DNA from: Discostella pseudostelligera
Lineage: Eukaryota; Bacillariophyta; Thalassiosirophyceae; Thalassiosirales; Thalassiosiraceae
Assembly: GCA_036940085.1 (NCBI GenBank)
Contig: JALLBK010000738.1
Span: 1-10,317, forward strand
Direction: 5' to 3'
DNA length: 10,317 nucleotides
Shown here: in pieces, positions 1 to 7,610 of the stretch
Layout: every line of letters begins with the position of its first letter
Position numbering within the stretch: the first letter of the stretch is position 1
Notes under the pieces: model-generated
Seen by the model: the letters and a program-made list of their open reading frames with translations, nothing else
Told to the model about the DNA's origin: nothing
Database searches by the model: none
Position numbers and translations under genes: made by a program

Positions 1-311
1 TATTAGATATGTCGGTGCGGTGTGCTCGCGGTGGTCGGGGGATAGATGGAGATTGAAGCTACGGCGCGCCAAATTGACATTAATGGCGGGAAGCCCAAAT
101 CGCAGGGGTGGTTGGAGGTGAGAGCGTGATCAAGCGATCAATCGTCACGCAAATCAATGAAATGCAACAAACTGTCGAACGATGCAGCAGTATAAACTCT
201 TAAACTAGATTCCAAATAGAATAGTACATTATCATGCAAAGCCACACTTGTCTTGATGGAGAGAGTCACGAATGGAATGGTATCAGAGGTAGGAGAGGAT
301 CACGCTTAAGC
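1..311. other. 3' flank of the JmjC gene and left-edge intergenic DNA
   Basis: No credible coding region is visible here. The right part is the 3' flank of the minus-strand JmjC gene; no canonical AATAAA polyadenylation signal was recognised on that strand. The far left is GC-rich and holds GGCGCGCC followed by AAAT (63-74) and GGCGGGAA (85-92). Both resemble E2F/DP-type words and would suit the promoter of a gene lying outside the window to the left. That role is inference. Confidence 0.5.
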
Positions 312-2252
312 TTATTGTCCCACTCGACCGAAACCACATTCGTCAATTTCATCCCTGTACAACTTTTCTCCCCCACTCCTCGTGTTGCATTGCATATTGA
401 GTTCCAAACTAATAATGTAATGAAACCAATTCGTAGGCAAATATAATACATCGCCGGGTTGCATCACGATTTCATTCACCTGAGCCTTCTCAAATGTAGG
501 ATAACCCGCCAGGTCGGGATCGGACCAATCCACGGCAGAGTGTCGTGCACTGGGATGACCTCTCGGTAATAAATTCATGTTCAAACATTGGTTGGGATGT
601 GCCAAGATGTATCGACGCTGTCCGGCCAGTAGGGTAATTGCATTTCTGGATAAGTCAAAATGATTCTCAGCAATCACACCCTTCATGCCAAATCGACAAT
701 GTATCCCCATCTGTTGTTTGGGCTCGATAATGTAAAATGGACGATCTTCTCCAGTACGAGGTTGGAAGAATGGCAACTCATCATACAACCACTCGGATGA
801 TCCTTTATCGCAGCTTCCACTTTCACCATTTTTGTCCATATTACCGCACCCGATCAATCGAAAGTACCAATGAGGATTGTCAGGTCCTAGCTGATCATCG
901 GTAACATTGGCATGTTCCAACCACTCAAGATATGTCATTCGCAACATTTCCGTAGGCGGTTGCCAATTCTCCATGGCCTTTTCGTGTACCTCCTCTTTTG
1001 CTTCCGCCAAGAGTTTTTGTAGTCGATGAACCTCATCCTTCGCCTCGTTATCTTCATCGTCATCATATTCCGCCGCATGCTCTTGGGCGTTCTGTATCTT
1101 TTCCTTTATTTCATTTAACTTCTCTTGGGCAACCTTCGCGGCATTCAATGTCTCTTGATCACCGCGTCCAAAGCCTGCATGGACAATCTCTCCCTTCGCC
1201 TTTTGCTCTTGCAGGGCCTTCCTAGCCCTTGCACGTTCACGATTACTCCGTCGATCGATCCAAAACATGAAATGATTGTTGGGAGAATACTCAGTCCGAC
1301 GATGAATGTCCTCTTCTCCCATGAGCAATTGATCTAAATACCCTGGATGATTCCATCTTTCGGCAGCTCGGGCAACGGACGGATCATTGCGCATTACAAA
1401 CGGTACCTCGGCATGTCGGTAGTTCTCAGCTTTGGATAGTTCTGTGCGATAATCAAAGTTGCATATACCCTGGAAGATGGAATGATGTGGTGTTGCATCG
1501 TCAGGAGACCAATTGTGCAGTACGTCGAGAACGGGCCACTGTGTGGGATATCCTTCTGGTGGATGCTCGGGACAATTGTGAATATCGTAAGCAGTTCGAG
1601 CTTCGGGAGATTGATGATACATACCCTGTCGTTTCCGCTCCTCCTCGACAAATGTTAATGATCGTTTGTCATCTTTTGGCAAGATATTAGTGTCGTATTC
1701 TCGTCGTAACTCGGCGTACCATTTCGCCTTGTTCCCAATTTTTTCCATCGCTTCTGGTATGACGTACTTCTTGATTGCCCCACGTAGTTTGCTAAGCAGA
1801 TTTCCCCCGACATTATCACTGTTGTATTCGATAGCTTTGGGTTGGAATTTCCCATGAGCATGTCCACGGGGAACAGTTTGCGCATCATTCTTTCCTTTGC
1901 CTCCATGACGAGATATCAGCCGAAGTGTCGTGTGGCCAACTAACGAAAACAGCCCAAATGAAAAGAGGGCTAGTCGAAGAAGAAGACGAGCATCGCCCTT
2001 ATTCCATCCTTTCCACATAGAACTACCTCTTTGATACTTGCTGTTATTGCGTTTGACGCGCTGGAGTTTCCTGACCGCGGCATCGCCGCTACCACCGCCA
2101 GCCGCAGACGCAGACGCTTGTTGTCGTCGCTCCTTGGCCAGTCGTCGTTCGAGACGACGCTCTTCCCGCGAGGAGGAATTCCCACTGCCACTGCTGTCAT
2201 TGGCAATGGTGCTCGTGGTGTCGGTATTGGAGTGCGGTCGTCGTTGCTGCAT
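312..2252 (-). CDS. JmjC / cupin_8-like 2-oxoglutarate-Fe(II) oxygenase domain protein with N-terminal membrane anchor
   Basis: Single-exon ORF of 646 residues. An in-frame TGA lies just upstream of the ATG, so this is the first possible Met. Residues 1-87 are basic and rich in Ser, Arg and Gln. Residues about 90-106 (LLLRLALFSFGLFSLVG) form one hydrophobic segment, suggesting a type II signal anchor. Residues about 335-428 are charged and helical (Glu/Lys/Ala with an acidic DDDED stretch), a likely coiled coil. The C-terminal part (about 500-625) is the JmjC/cupin_8 fold: HFD at 531-533 and His611 in NWFHYI fit the HxD...H iron-binding triad, and MQPGDVLYLPTNWFH is the typical second-strand motif ending near NMQCNTRSG. 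JmjC/cupin_8 enzymes hydroxylate or demethylate proteins using Fe(II) and 2-oxoglutarate; the substrate here is unknown. The anchor argues for the secretory pathway or a membrane rather than chromatin. Family call is firm, function is not. Confidence 0.87.
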   Translation of the reverse strand: MQQRRPHSNTDTTSTIANDSSGSGNSSSREERRLERRLAKERRQQASASAAGGGSGDAAVRKLQRVKRNNSKYQRGSSMWKGWNKGDARLLLRLALFSFGLFSLVGHTTLRLISRHGGKGKNDAQTVPRGHAHGKFQPKAIEYNSDNVGGNLLSKLRGAIKKYVIPEAMEKIGNKAKWYAELRREYDTNILPKDDKRSLTFVEEERKRQGMYHQSPEARTAYDIHNCPEHPPEGYPTQWPVLDVLHNWSPDDATPHHSIFQGICNFDYRTELSKAENYRHAEVPFVMRNDPSVARAAERWNHPGYLDQLLMGEEDIHRRTEYSPNNHFMFWIDRRSNRERARARKALQEQKAKGEIVHAGFGRGDQETLNAAKVAQEKLNEIKEKIQNAQEHAAEYDDDEDNEAKDEVHRLQKLLAEAKEEVHEKAMENWQPPTEMLRMTYLEWLEHANVTDDQLGPDNPHWYFRLIGCGNMDKNGESGSCDKGSSEWLYDELPFFQPRTGEDRPFYIIEPKQQMGIHCRFGMKGVIAENHFDLSRNAITLLAGQRRYILAHPNQCLNMNLLPRGHPSARHSAVDWSDPDLAGYPTFEKAQVNEIVMQPGDVLYLPTNWFHYIISLELNMQCNTRSGGEKLYRDEIDECGFGRVGQ

Positions 2253-2354
2253 GTTGTTATTGAAGGTATATCTTTGGATCGGATCTCATGGTCATGGTGA
2301 ATTGAGGTGACATAAAAATGAAAGCAGATTTTCGCCAGGTATCGCTCAATAGCT

Positions 2355-2375
2355 CGGATTCCGGATTCCGGATTC
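2355..2375. repeat. Tandem repeat (CGGATTC)x3
   Basis: Three perfect head-to-tail copies of CGGATTC lie about 105-125 bp upstream of the JmjC start codon, immediately beside the CCAAT word. Either a small expansion or a clustered protein-binding site. Confidence 0.85.
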
Positions 2376-2459
2376 AGACCAATCAAATCCAAACTTCCAA
2401 ACGGCCACATAAACAATCGCTGAATAGCGCTACCATACCATTGAGCCTATCTCGCTCGC

Positions 2460-2498
2460 TTCCACGTGGAATTTAGATTCCACGTGGTTACCACATGG
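2460..2498. promoter_or_regulatory. Paired G-boxes plus E-box
   Basis: TTCCACGTGGAA at 2460-2471 is a perfect 12-bp palindrome. A second CCACGTGG lies at 2480-2487 and CCACATGG at 2491-2498. CACGTG is the classic core for bZIP and bHLH factors. The three sites sit about 210-245 bp upstream of the JmjC ATG, with the two CACGTG cores 18 bp apart. The palindromes are seen directly; binding is inferred. Confidence 0.6.
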
Positions 2499-2677
2499 CA
2501 GTGGTTTTAGGAGTGCTTCGAACGGCGGTGGTACTCGTAATCTCTCGTAATATCCACTGCTAGAAATTGATTGACGTCTACTTTGTTCAAATGGTGGTAT
2601 GATTATTTATGATCAGCGGATCGATGCATTAATGTGCACTGCATTCAATCTTGCATCAATATATTTCTCGAGAACGA

Positions 2678-4529
2678 TCAAACTAAATGACCATTGCAAA
2701 CCAATCGATGATCCTGCGGTCCATTATTCCGTAATCGATACGCTTGGAACAACATTACTGACACCGTCAACACTAATACTCCATACACCACGAACACCAT
2801 AATACCCCAAACGAATGGTAGCATATGCGAAGCATTCATATCAGGTATTTTAAGATCCTGACCACACGGCTGCGATGATGACGAGGATGATGCATCCATA
2901 TCCACTACTGATTGTCCACACGTATTCCTCAATACCGAAAACATGGCATTCCCATTCAACGCAACATTGTCTAATGCAAATACCGATATGGCATTAAATT
3001 CGCCATTGTATGCCAAGGTGACCATTTGCTTATTCACCTCGGATCGTCGATTATCATCGAGCAAATTCGAAGCCGCGTGTGTGATTCCAATTTGTACTGA
3101 TGTGGTATCGACTTGCCAAAATCCTTGTATCTGATTAAAGGGGTAGTAAGATGTGTCGGCGGGTGGGCCCAATATGTAAAATCCATTGGTTGCCTCGTTG
3201 TTGGTGCTTTGCATAACGTAGGACTTTAGGGCGTTGAGTTTGGATATTCCAGATCCTTTGGTATCGGTGCAATGTATGTAGGAAACTTGCGATTGTTGTT
3301 GCTGTTGTTGTTGATCGTCCGCAGGTTCAATGAAATGTCGTGAATGACATGTTACTAATTGATCCTTGGCCCAGTTAGCTTTGCCACAGAAAGATGCTTA
3401 TTGGTGCAAACGAGAGTGCGTGAGAAACAGGTTCATCAGTGTAAAATCACGTCGAGGTATGCAAACACTTACCATACATATCGTGCCTATCCACCGCAAG
3501 CAAATATCCCCTCCCACCACCGCCGCCCGAGGATGCAGTGGATAGGTCAGCCAATTGCATCGCCTCAGCCACAGTCAGCCCAGACAACTTGCTGCACAGA
3601 TGGTATGGCACACCATGTTTCTGGTACACTTCCTTCAATTTGGCAATACCGCTGTAATAATAATCGTATTGGTCTTGCTCATTATCAGCAGCATCATCGT
3701 TATCGACACCAGCATCGTCATCATTCATCTTGACAGCAACCAGCGATGACAATCCATCATATCCAACCTCATGGACCAATTCCGAATGAAATATCAATAC
3801 TAACTCATCCGGATTATCATAACACCATCGTTTCGCATCCTCAAGCAACCCACCCAATGTTATCGAATACAATGGTACATCCAGTAATGATCCATGATGA
3901 AAACCAATAGTACCGTTCGAATATATCTTGGGTCGTAAGTCTAAAGCACGTGCACCATCGTTGAGTTGTGTGTATACCGATCCGACTTGTGTTTTGCCGT
4001 AGAGGGAGAGTAGTCGCATTCTTGCAATAGTATTCCATCGCGAAGAAGAAGATGATGATGATGATGATGATGAAGAGGTGGCCTTGTTGTCGCTGGAGTA
4101 ATTGTCAGCATTGTTCATATTGTCAACTCCATTGAATGCATTGCTATACATGTCATCTGCACCATTTGTACTACTACCGCTGCTGCTGCCTCCAGACTCG
4201 CCACTGTTGCCATTATGATTGTTCGTCTTGCCATGCTGTGCATTACTATTGAGATATCCCGTAGCAGCATCATGTGCCATAACAAAAGATGCTGCGATGA
4301 TACTTAATTCTGGATTAAGATTGGGTGCATAACAGGCGGAGAATTGAAATTGACGTCGTATTGAGGCTTTGTTGCATGGTGAACGATGATAGCCGTAGGT
4401 GAGTTGAACGGATGTACCAAAAAGAAGAAGAAGGTGGAGAATGAGATGGAGCTTCGTAGCGGAGGAGGATGCACCAACCGCTGCTGCATTTGTCGCGGGT
4501 GGAAGATGAAAAAATGTCATCATCGACAT
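2678..4529 (-). CDS. PI-PLC X-domain-like phosphodiesterase, signal peptide and C-terminal membrane span (two exons)
   Basis: Exon 1 is 4529-3473 and exon 2 is 3396-2678. The 76-bp intron has donor GTAAGT and acceptor AATAAG and splits an Ala codon; joining them gives 591 residues read as DRHDMY-ASFCGKANWAKDQ. Residues about 25-46 are a hydrophobic signal sequence (LHLILHLLLLFG). His86 (FVMAHDAATGYL), Asp197-Arg199 (GARALDLRP) and His211/His212 (GFHHGS) match the two catalytic histidines and the DLR of the PI-PLC X / PLC-like TIM-barrel superfamily. An Asn/Ser-rich insertion (about 94-165) and an acidic one (about 268-292) interrupt the domain. After a poly-Gln patch, residues about 547-569 form a transmembrane helix with a short 22-residue tail. 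The family cleaves phosphoinositide or related phosphodiesters; this layout predicts a luminal or extracellular membrane-tethered enzyme. Substrate unknown. In-frame alternative Mets lie at residues 3 and 4. Confidence 0.82.
3397..3472 (-). other. Intron of the PLC-like gene
   Basis: 76 bp, donor GTAAGT, acceptor AATAAG, phase 1. Without splicing, exon 1 frame runs into a stop at 3447-3449, and exon 2 frame is blocked by a TAA just before the acceptor. The peptide on both sides is continuous PLC-like sequence, which supports the junction. A plausible branch point (ACTGATG) lies inside. Confidence 0.82.
4042..4073. repeat. (GAA)3(GAT)7 trinucleotide microsatellite in coding sequence
   Basis: On the coding (minus) strand this reads as TCA/TCT-type codons and makes most of a 12-Ser run (residues 152-163) between the first catalytic His and the DLR motif of the PLC-like protein. 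Length changes would stay in frame. Confidence 0.85.
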
Positions 4530-4940
4530 CGCCGCGGTTGTGGCTGCAGCGGTAATTCGGTAATATAGCCATTCCTTCTCATCATTAGCTTTTCACTTGC
4601 GTTAATGTCTGATTAAAGGTCGTAATATCCTCGGTGTTGGACGGCAGAGGAGTCGACCGACACACTCCCTACCGATGTCGAACTGCGCTCATGGTTGCTC
4701 TGTTTGCTGTTTGTTTGGCAGTTTTGCTGTTGCTGGTGGAAGTTCGACGACGACCGGGAAGAAGGCGATTTGGCGATTACCCTTACACGTGTCCTTTATT
4801 TTAGCGGGACGCCAACAATCACAACCTCGTCCGCGCACCGACAGGCACCGACGGTGACGACGACAACGAAAGACAACGAAGCACCGATGCGATGGCCGAC
4901 GGTGCATCTACCGCTACTGGTGCCGCCGCCGACGACGACG
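4530..4940. promoter_or_regulatory. Divergent promoter region between PLC-like and SET genes
   Basis: About 410 bp separate two genes that start in opposite directions, so the region probably drives both. ACACGTGT at 4785-4792 is a palindrome with a CACGTG core, the same core seen at 2462-2487 and 9144-9251. An open frame leads into the SET exon from Met codons at 4695 and 4887, so the 5' end of the SET gene is uncertain. No TATA box was recognised. Confidence 0.5.
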
Positions 4941-6528
4941 ATGATGCATCCACCTTCCTTCCGTAGAGCCATGATATCATTCCATGCCGTCTTCGTCGCG
5001 TTGTTTTTATCGCATCATGCTTCTCTCGCATCGGCATCGGCCTCTCAACTCCCGACGGATGAGCATGGCGATTACGACGGATCCGATATCATTGCGGTGA
5101 GACGATATTGGCATTGTTGTAAGCGTCGATACATGAGCTTCATTTCATCATCTACGTTTGTATTCAGTATCTGTGCGTCCCATTGCCATAATCAACCTCC
5201 TCGAGCTGACATTGTCTTCGTCTATCTCTCTCATTCAACAGTGGATCAAATCTCACCCCGACGGAATCATTCATCCATCATTGCGCATTGGTCGAGAAAT
5301 TCCCGGAGATTCCAGTTCCTTGCTTGGACTATTCGTCAATTCCCAAGCCAATCCTATCGAGAAGGGCGATATTATTGCTCAAATTCCGTGGGATCAGTTG
5401 AGTACCTATTATTTATCAACTGCGTCGAGTGTCGAATATAATCTATTGCAAAACAGATGATACGGTGGTTCGCTTACACTCTCTTACCCTCCGACTCTTA
5501 ATGATCATTTCAGCATGATCCATCCTGGTACCAAATACGCCAAATACAGATACTTCAGCTGTCGATCCATCTACAGTCTTGCCAAGGAGTTGCAACTCGG
5601 TAACAAAAGTACACGAGCACCGTACGTTCGATACCTCTTATCTCAACCACGTGGAACAATGCCTGGAGAATGGACCAAGGCTGGTCAAGAATTTCTGGCA
5701 AATGTATTGGGAAATGGGGATTTACCACCCTATGAGGATACGTGGAGGAAATATTATGCAACCGAGTGGATTGATGCATGTGCTGGGAGTGATAGCATTG
5801 GTGAAGATGGTACTTACAACAATGTCGATGATGATGCAAAGTTTGAACGCGCTGCATTTTGGTTGGCATCGGCACGAGATGAGGATACGCTCATGATTCC
5901 AGTATACGATATGGCCAATCACTCGAATGATCCAGAAAAATTAAACACACTTTCCTACAAGCCTGAACGAGCAGGCGGGGTATTTCGTTTCATCGCATCC
6001 AAGGCAATTCCACCGGGAGGTCAGATCTACAATTCCTACAATCGATGCAATCAATGCAGTAATGTCCCGGAGTCGGACTGCGAGACATACAGTTTCTATC
6101 GAACGCCGGACCTGTTTGTACACTTTGGATTTGTCGAGGATTATCCTCAAAATTGGGAATTTGATCCAGCACATGGTGATGAGGATAGCAGTGATGATGA
6201 CGATGATACGGAATTTGAATTTTGTTTGCATAGAGATTCGGAATCGGGTGAATTGGATGCCTATTGGGAAGAAGATGATGCTCTGGATGCAAGAGATTTG
6301 AAGTGGTTGAGGAAACAACTTATCCGATTACAAAGTTTATCCAATGACAAGGACATGTTAGAGGAGCAATTGGTACAAAAGCTGGACGGCAATGATGATG
6401 CAAAGAGTGATAGAATGACTCGATGGGAGTGGGAATCCATATGGAGATATCATCAAGCATTGGTGCATGCAATAAATGCAGCAGTTTCTTCTGTATCGGC
6501 CGAAGATAGAAATGGTGGCGAACTATGA
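4941..6528 (+). CDS. SET-domain protein, LSMT/SETD3/SETD6-like lysine methyltransferase (three exons)
   Basis: Proposed exons are 4941-5096, 5242-5423 and 5514-6528 (450 residues). Exon 1 gives a short basic start then a hydrophobic stretch (MISFHAVFVALFLSHHASLA), a likely signal or targeting peptide. Exon 2 begins WIKSHPDGIIHPSLRIG and carries IPWDQL, the usual start of the split SET domain in this family. Exon 3 holds CRSIYSLAKELQLG and APYVRYLL. Then comes PVYDMANHS with Asn248-His249, the AdoMet-contacting NH motif, and GGQIYNSYN, where Tyr288 aligns with the catalytic Tyr of LSMT and SETD3. The C-terminal helical part (about 370-440) resembles the substrate-binding domain. An inserted CNQC...C patch (Cys291, 294, 302) follows the catalytic Tyr. 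Enzymes of this class methylate Lys, or His in SETD3, on non-histone proteins; the target is unknown. The start (4887, 4941, 4944 or 4971) and the second intron donor are uncertain. Confidence 0.78.
5097..5241 (+). other. SET gene intron 1
   Basis: 145 bp, donor GTGAGA, pyrimidine-rich tract ending in CATTCAACAG, phase 0. The flanking protein sequence, DGSDIIA then WIKSHPDG, is consistent. Well supported. Confidence 0.75.
5424..5513 (+). other. SET gene intron 2 (donor uncertain)
   Basis: The acceptor TCATTTCAG at 5505-5513 is strong. The only GT I find before the in-frame TGA (5458-5460) that joins in phase is at 5424 (GTCGAG, a weak donor), giving a 90-bp intron. Exons 2 and 3 share one genomic frame, broken only by that TGA. 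Other acceptors that also keep phase lie at 5549 and 5558. Confidence 0.5.
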
Positions 6529-6713
6529 TTTCGAATCATCACTGAATAAGAACTTCTCCTCAACTTAGTTATGCTCCTTACATTCTATATTCATTGGGGC
6601 ATCTGAAACTTGCAACACGCAATACGGGTTGTTGATTGGCCCTTGAATGAAAGAATGATGATCGCTCTGCTTCCACGTTGCTAAGTCAAAAGTCACAGCT
6701 AGCGATTAATATG

Positions 6714-6825
6714 TACGATAATATCGTATGGTACGTCACAAGCCACACATAATCACACATCATCAATTTCGTAGATACTCCTACGATAGTAATATCATAG
6801 TGTCGTTACACGTCCACAAGCCACA
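6714..6825. repeat. Imperfect direct repeat with internal palindrome
   Basis: Both copies begin with TACGATA (6714 and 6782) and end with the identical 11-mer CACAAGCCACA (6737-6747 and 6815-6825), with related AATATC sequence between. The left copy also contains the dyad TACGAT-AAT-ATCGTA (6714-6728). The copies are about 70 bp apart and differ by short insertions, as expected for an old local duplication. Confidence 0.6.
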
Positions 6826-6833
6826 AGGACGTC

Positions 6834-7019
6834 TCAACGCAGGAATGACGCACTAAGTACTTCCTTCCACTGCACACCAGCTAGATGTTCTTCGGACAAG
6901 GCTAATCGCGATAAAATAGTACCGTATCTTTTGCGACCATATTGTGATTCTGTGAACGGTGATAGCGTTGTCGATGTGGAGCTTGTAACAGCTTGTAACA
7001 GACGATTTTGCGCCTCCAT
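6834..7019 (-). CDS. Doubtful small ORF, 61 residues
   Basis: Reading from the ATG at 7019 gives a 61-residue protein starting MEAQNRLLQAV and ending with a Leu/Glu/Arg-rich, helix-like stretch (LSRLALSEEHLAGVQWKEVL). The start context (A at -3, G at +4) is favourable, and the C-terminal half reads like real protein rather than random translation. I do not recognise the family. It would be divergent to the gene at 7149. It may equally be a chance ORF, a 3' exon of a larger minus-strand gene, or a relic. Confidence 0.25.
   Translation of the reverse strand: MEAQNRLLQAVTSSTSTTLSPFTESQYGRKRYGTILSRLALSEEHLAGVQWKEVLSASFLR
6981..7000. repeat. 10-bp tandem duplication GCTTGTAACA x2
   Basis: Two perfect adjacent copies. 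They fall inside the doubtful minus-strand ORF, where 20 bp does not divide into whole codons per unit; this slightly argues against strong coding constraint. Confidence 0.85.
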
Positions 7020-7148
7020 GATGTGCGAGGATCGATGATGCATATCTAGGTATTGTAGCCTGTTGTAGGTACACTTGTGAAAACACACACCAGAAACACG
7101 TCCTATCATTCATATCTATTCATATCTCATCATCACTCATCCATCATC

Positions 7149-7610
7149 ATGCCATCGAATTCGAATACTACTACTAATCATCTCATCGTCGACTTCCCTC
7201 AGCCAGAGGATAATAATCTCATTGTCGAGTTTCCTGTTAATAGCGAGGGCTCGTCCGCAGACACTGATGTCATGCGCAAAGTCCAGTTCACCAGATCGGT
7301 GATGCTTGTCTATGATCGTCAAGATAGTGCCGACAAAAACAAGATGTGGTACTCCGACAATGAGTACGATGAAATGAGATCTGAATTCAAGCGTACCGTT
7401 CAAAAAGCGCAGGAGACATGTTGTTACTCTTTAAGCCAGATGGAACCTATACGTGTCCACAACATGAACCGGGTGAGAGCGGTGCTAGACGAACAAAAGA
7501 GGCAAGATCGATCAGGAGTCTACAACTCGGACAGGCTCGCTTCTGTGTCACAGCGATATTCACAATGGTCAAGAATACGGGCCAAGATACATTTGGAAAG
7601 ATTTATATGA
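7149..7610 (+). CDS. Small stramenopile-type protein with WYS..EY motif (hypothetical family)
   Basis: 153 residues from the ATG at 7149; an in-frame Met at 7077 would add 24 His/Ser-rich residues and looks like 5' UTR. The N-terminus has a twice-repeated motif, LIVDFP and LIVEFP, separated by about 10 residues. The core (about 40-75) has VQFTRSVMLVYDR, then MWYSDNEYDEMRSEFKR, a pattern I associate with many short diatom proteins of unknown role. The C-terminal part has VRAVLDEQKRQDRSGVYNSD, then LASVSQRYSQWSR. The recurring pattern there is 'L.EQ..Q...G......LA..Y...S', also typical of that group. No signal peptide or membrane span is visible, so it is probably cytosolic or nuclear. The molecular function is unknown; the family recognition is from memory of the motif pattern. 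A decayed copy of the 3' end lies about 360 bp downstream. Confidence 0.72.
   Translation: MPSNSNTTTNHLIVDFPQPEDNNLIVEFPVNSEGSSADTDVMRKVQFTRSVMLVYDRQDSADKNKMWYSDNEYDEMRSEFKRTVQKAQETCCYSLSQMEPIRVHNMNRVRAVLDEQKRQDRSGVYNSDRLASVSQRYSQWSRIRAKIHLERFI

Larger units (their letters stand above)
2253..2677 (-). promoter_or_regulatory. Probable promoter region of the JmjC gene
   Basis: This is the 425-bp gap between two minus-strand genes, so it must hold the 3' end of the PLC-like gene and the promoter of the JmjC gene. Visible elements are a G-box cluster (2460-2498), a CCAAT word on the plus strand at 2379-2383 about 130 bp upstream of the ATG, and a three-copy 7-bp tandem repeat. No clear TATA box was recognised. 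Assignment as promoter rests on position. Confidence 0.55.
6529..7148. other. Intergenic region between the SET gene and the small family gene
   Basis: This 620-bp stretch holds the 3' flank of the SET gene, an imperfect direct repeat (6714-6747 and 6782-6825), a 10-bp tandem duplication (6981-7000), one doubtful minus-strand ORF, and the promoter of the gene at 7149. No tRNA or other RNA gene was recognised. Confidence 0.6.

Noticed and set aside
2031..2310. Plus-strand ORFs of about 90 residues, rich in Arg and Ser
   Set aside because: They are shadows of the GC-rich basic N-terminal part of the JmjC gene on the other strand.
1970..2416. Minus-strand ORF of 148 residues overlapping the JmjC N-terminus
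   Set aside because: It lies in another frame over a low-complexity Arg/Ser-coding region and its product resembles nothing; the JmjC frame is clearly the coding one.
4695..4940. Upstream extension of the SET reading frame to an ATG at 4695
   Set aside because: It would place Cys/Trp-rich and Thr-rich low-quality sequence before a signal-like peptide that already has its own Met codons (4941, 4944, 4971); more likely 5' UTR, though not excluded.
5458..5460. TGA read as selenocysteine in the SET gene
   Set aside because: No Cys is expected at this site in the family, and the region fits an intron; I did not identify a SECIS element.
5515..6528. Exon 3 of the SET gene as a stand-alone 337-residue gene
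   Set aside because: Exon 2 supplies the first part of the same SET domain (SLRIG to IPWDQL), so the ATG at 5515 is internal.
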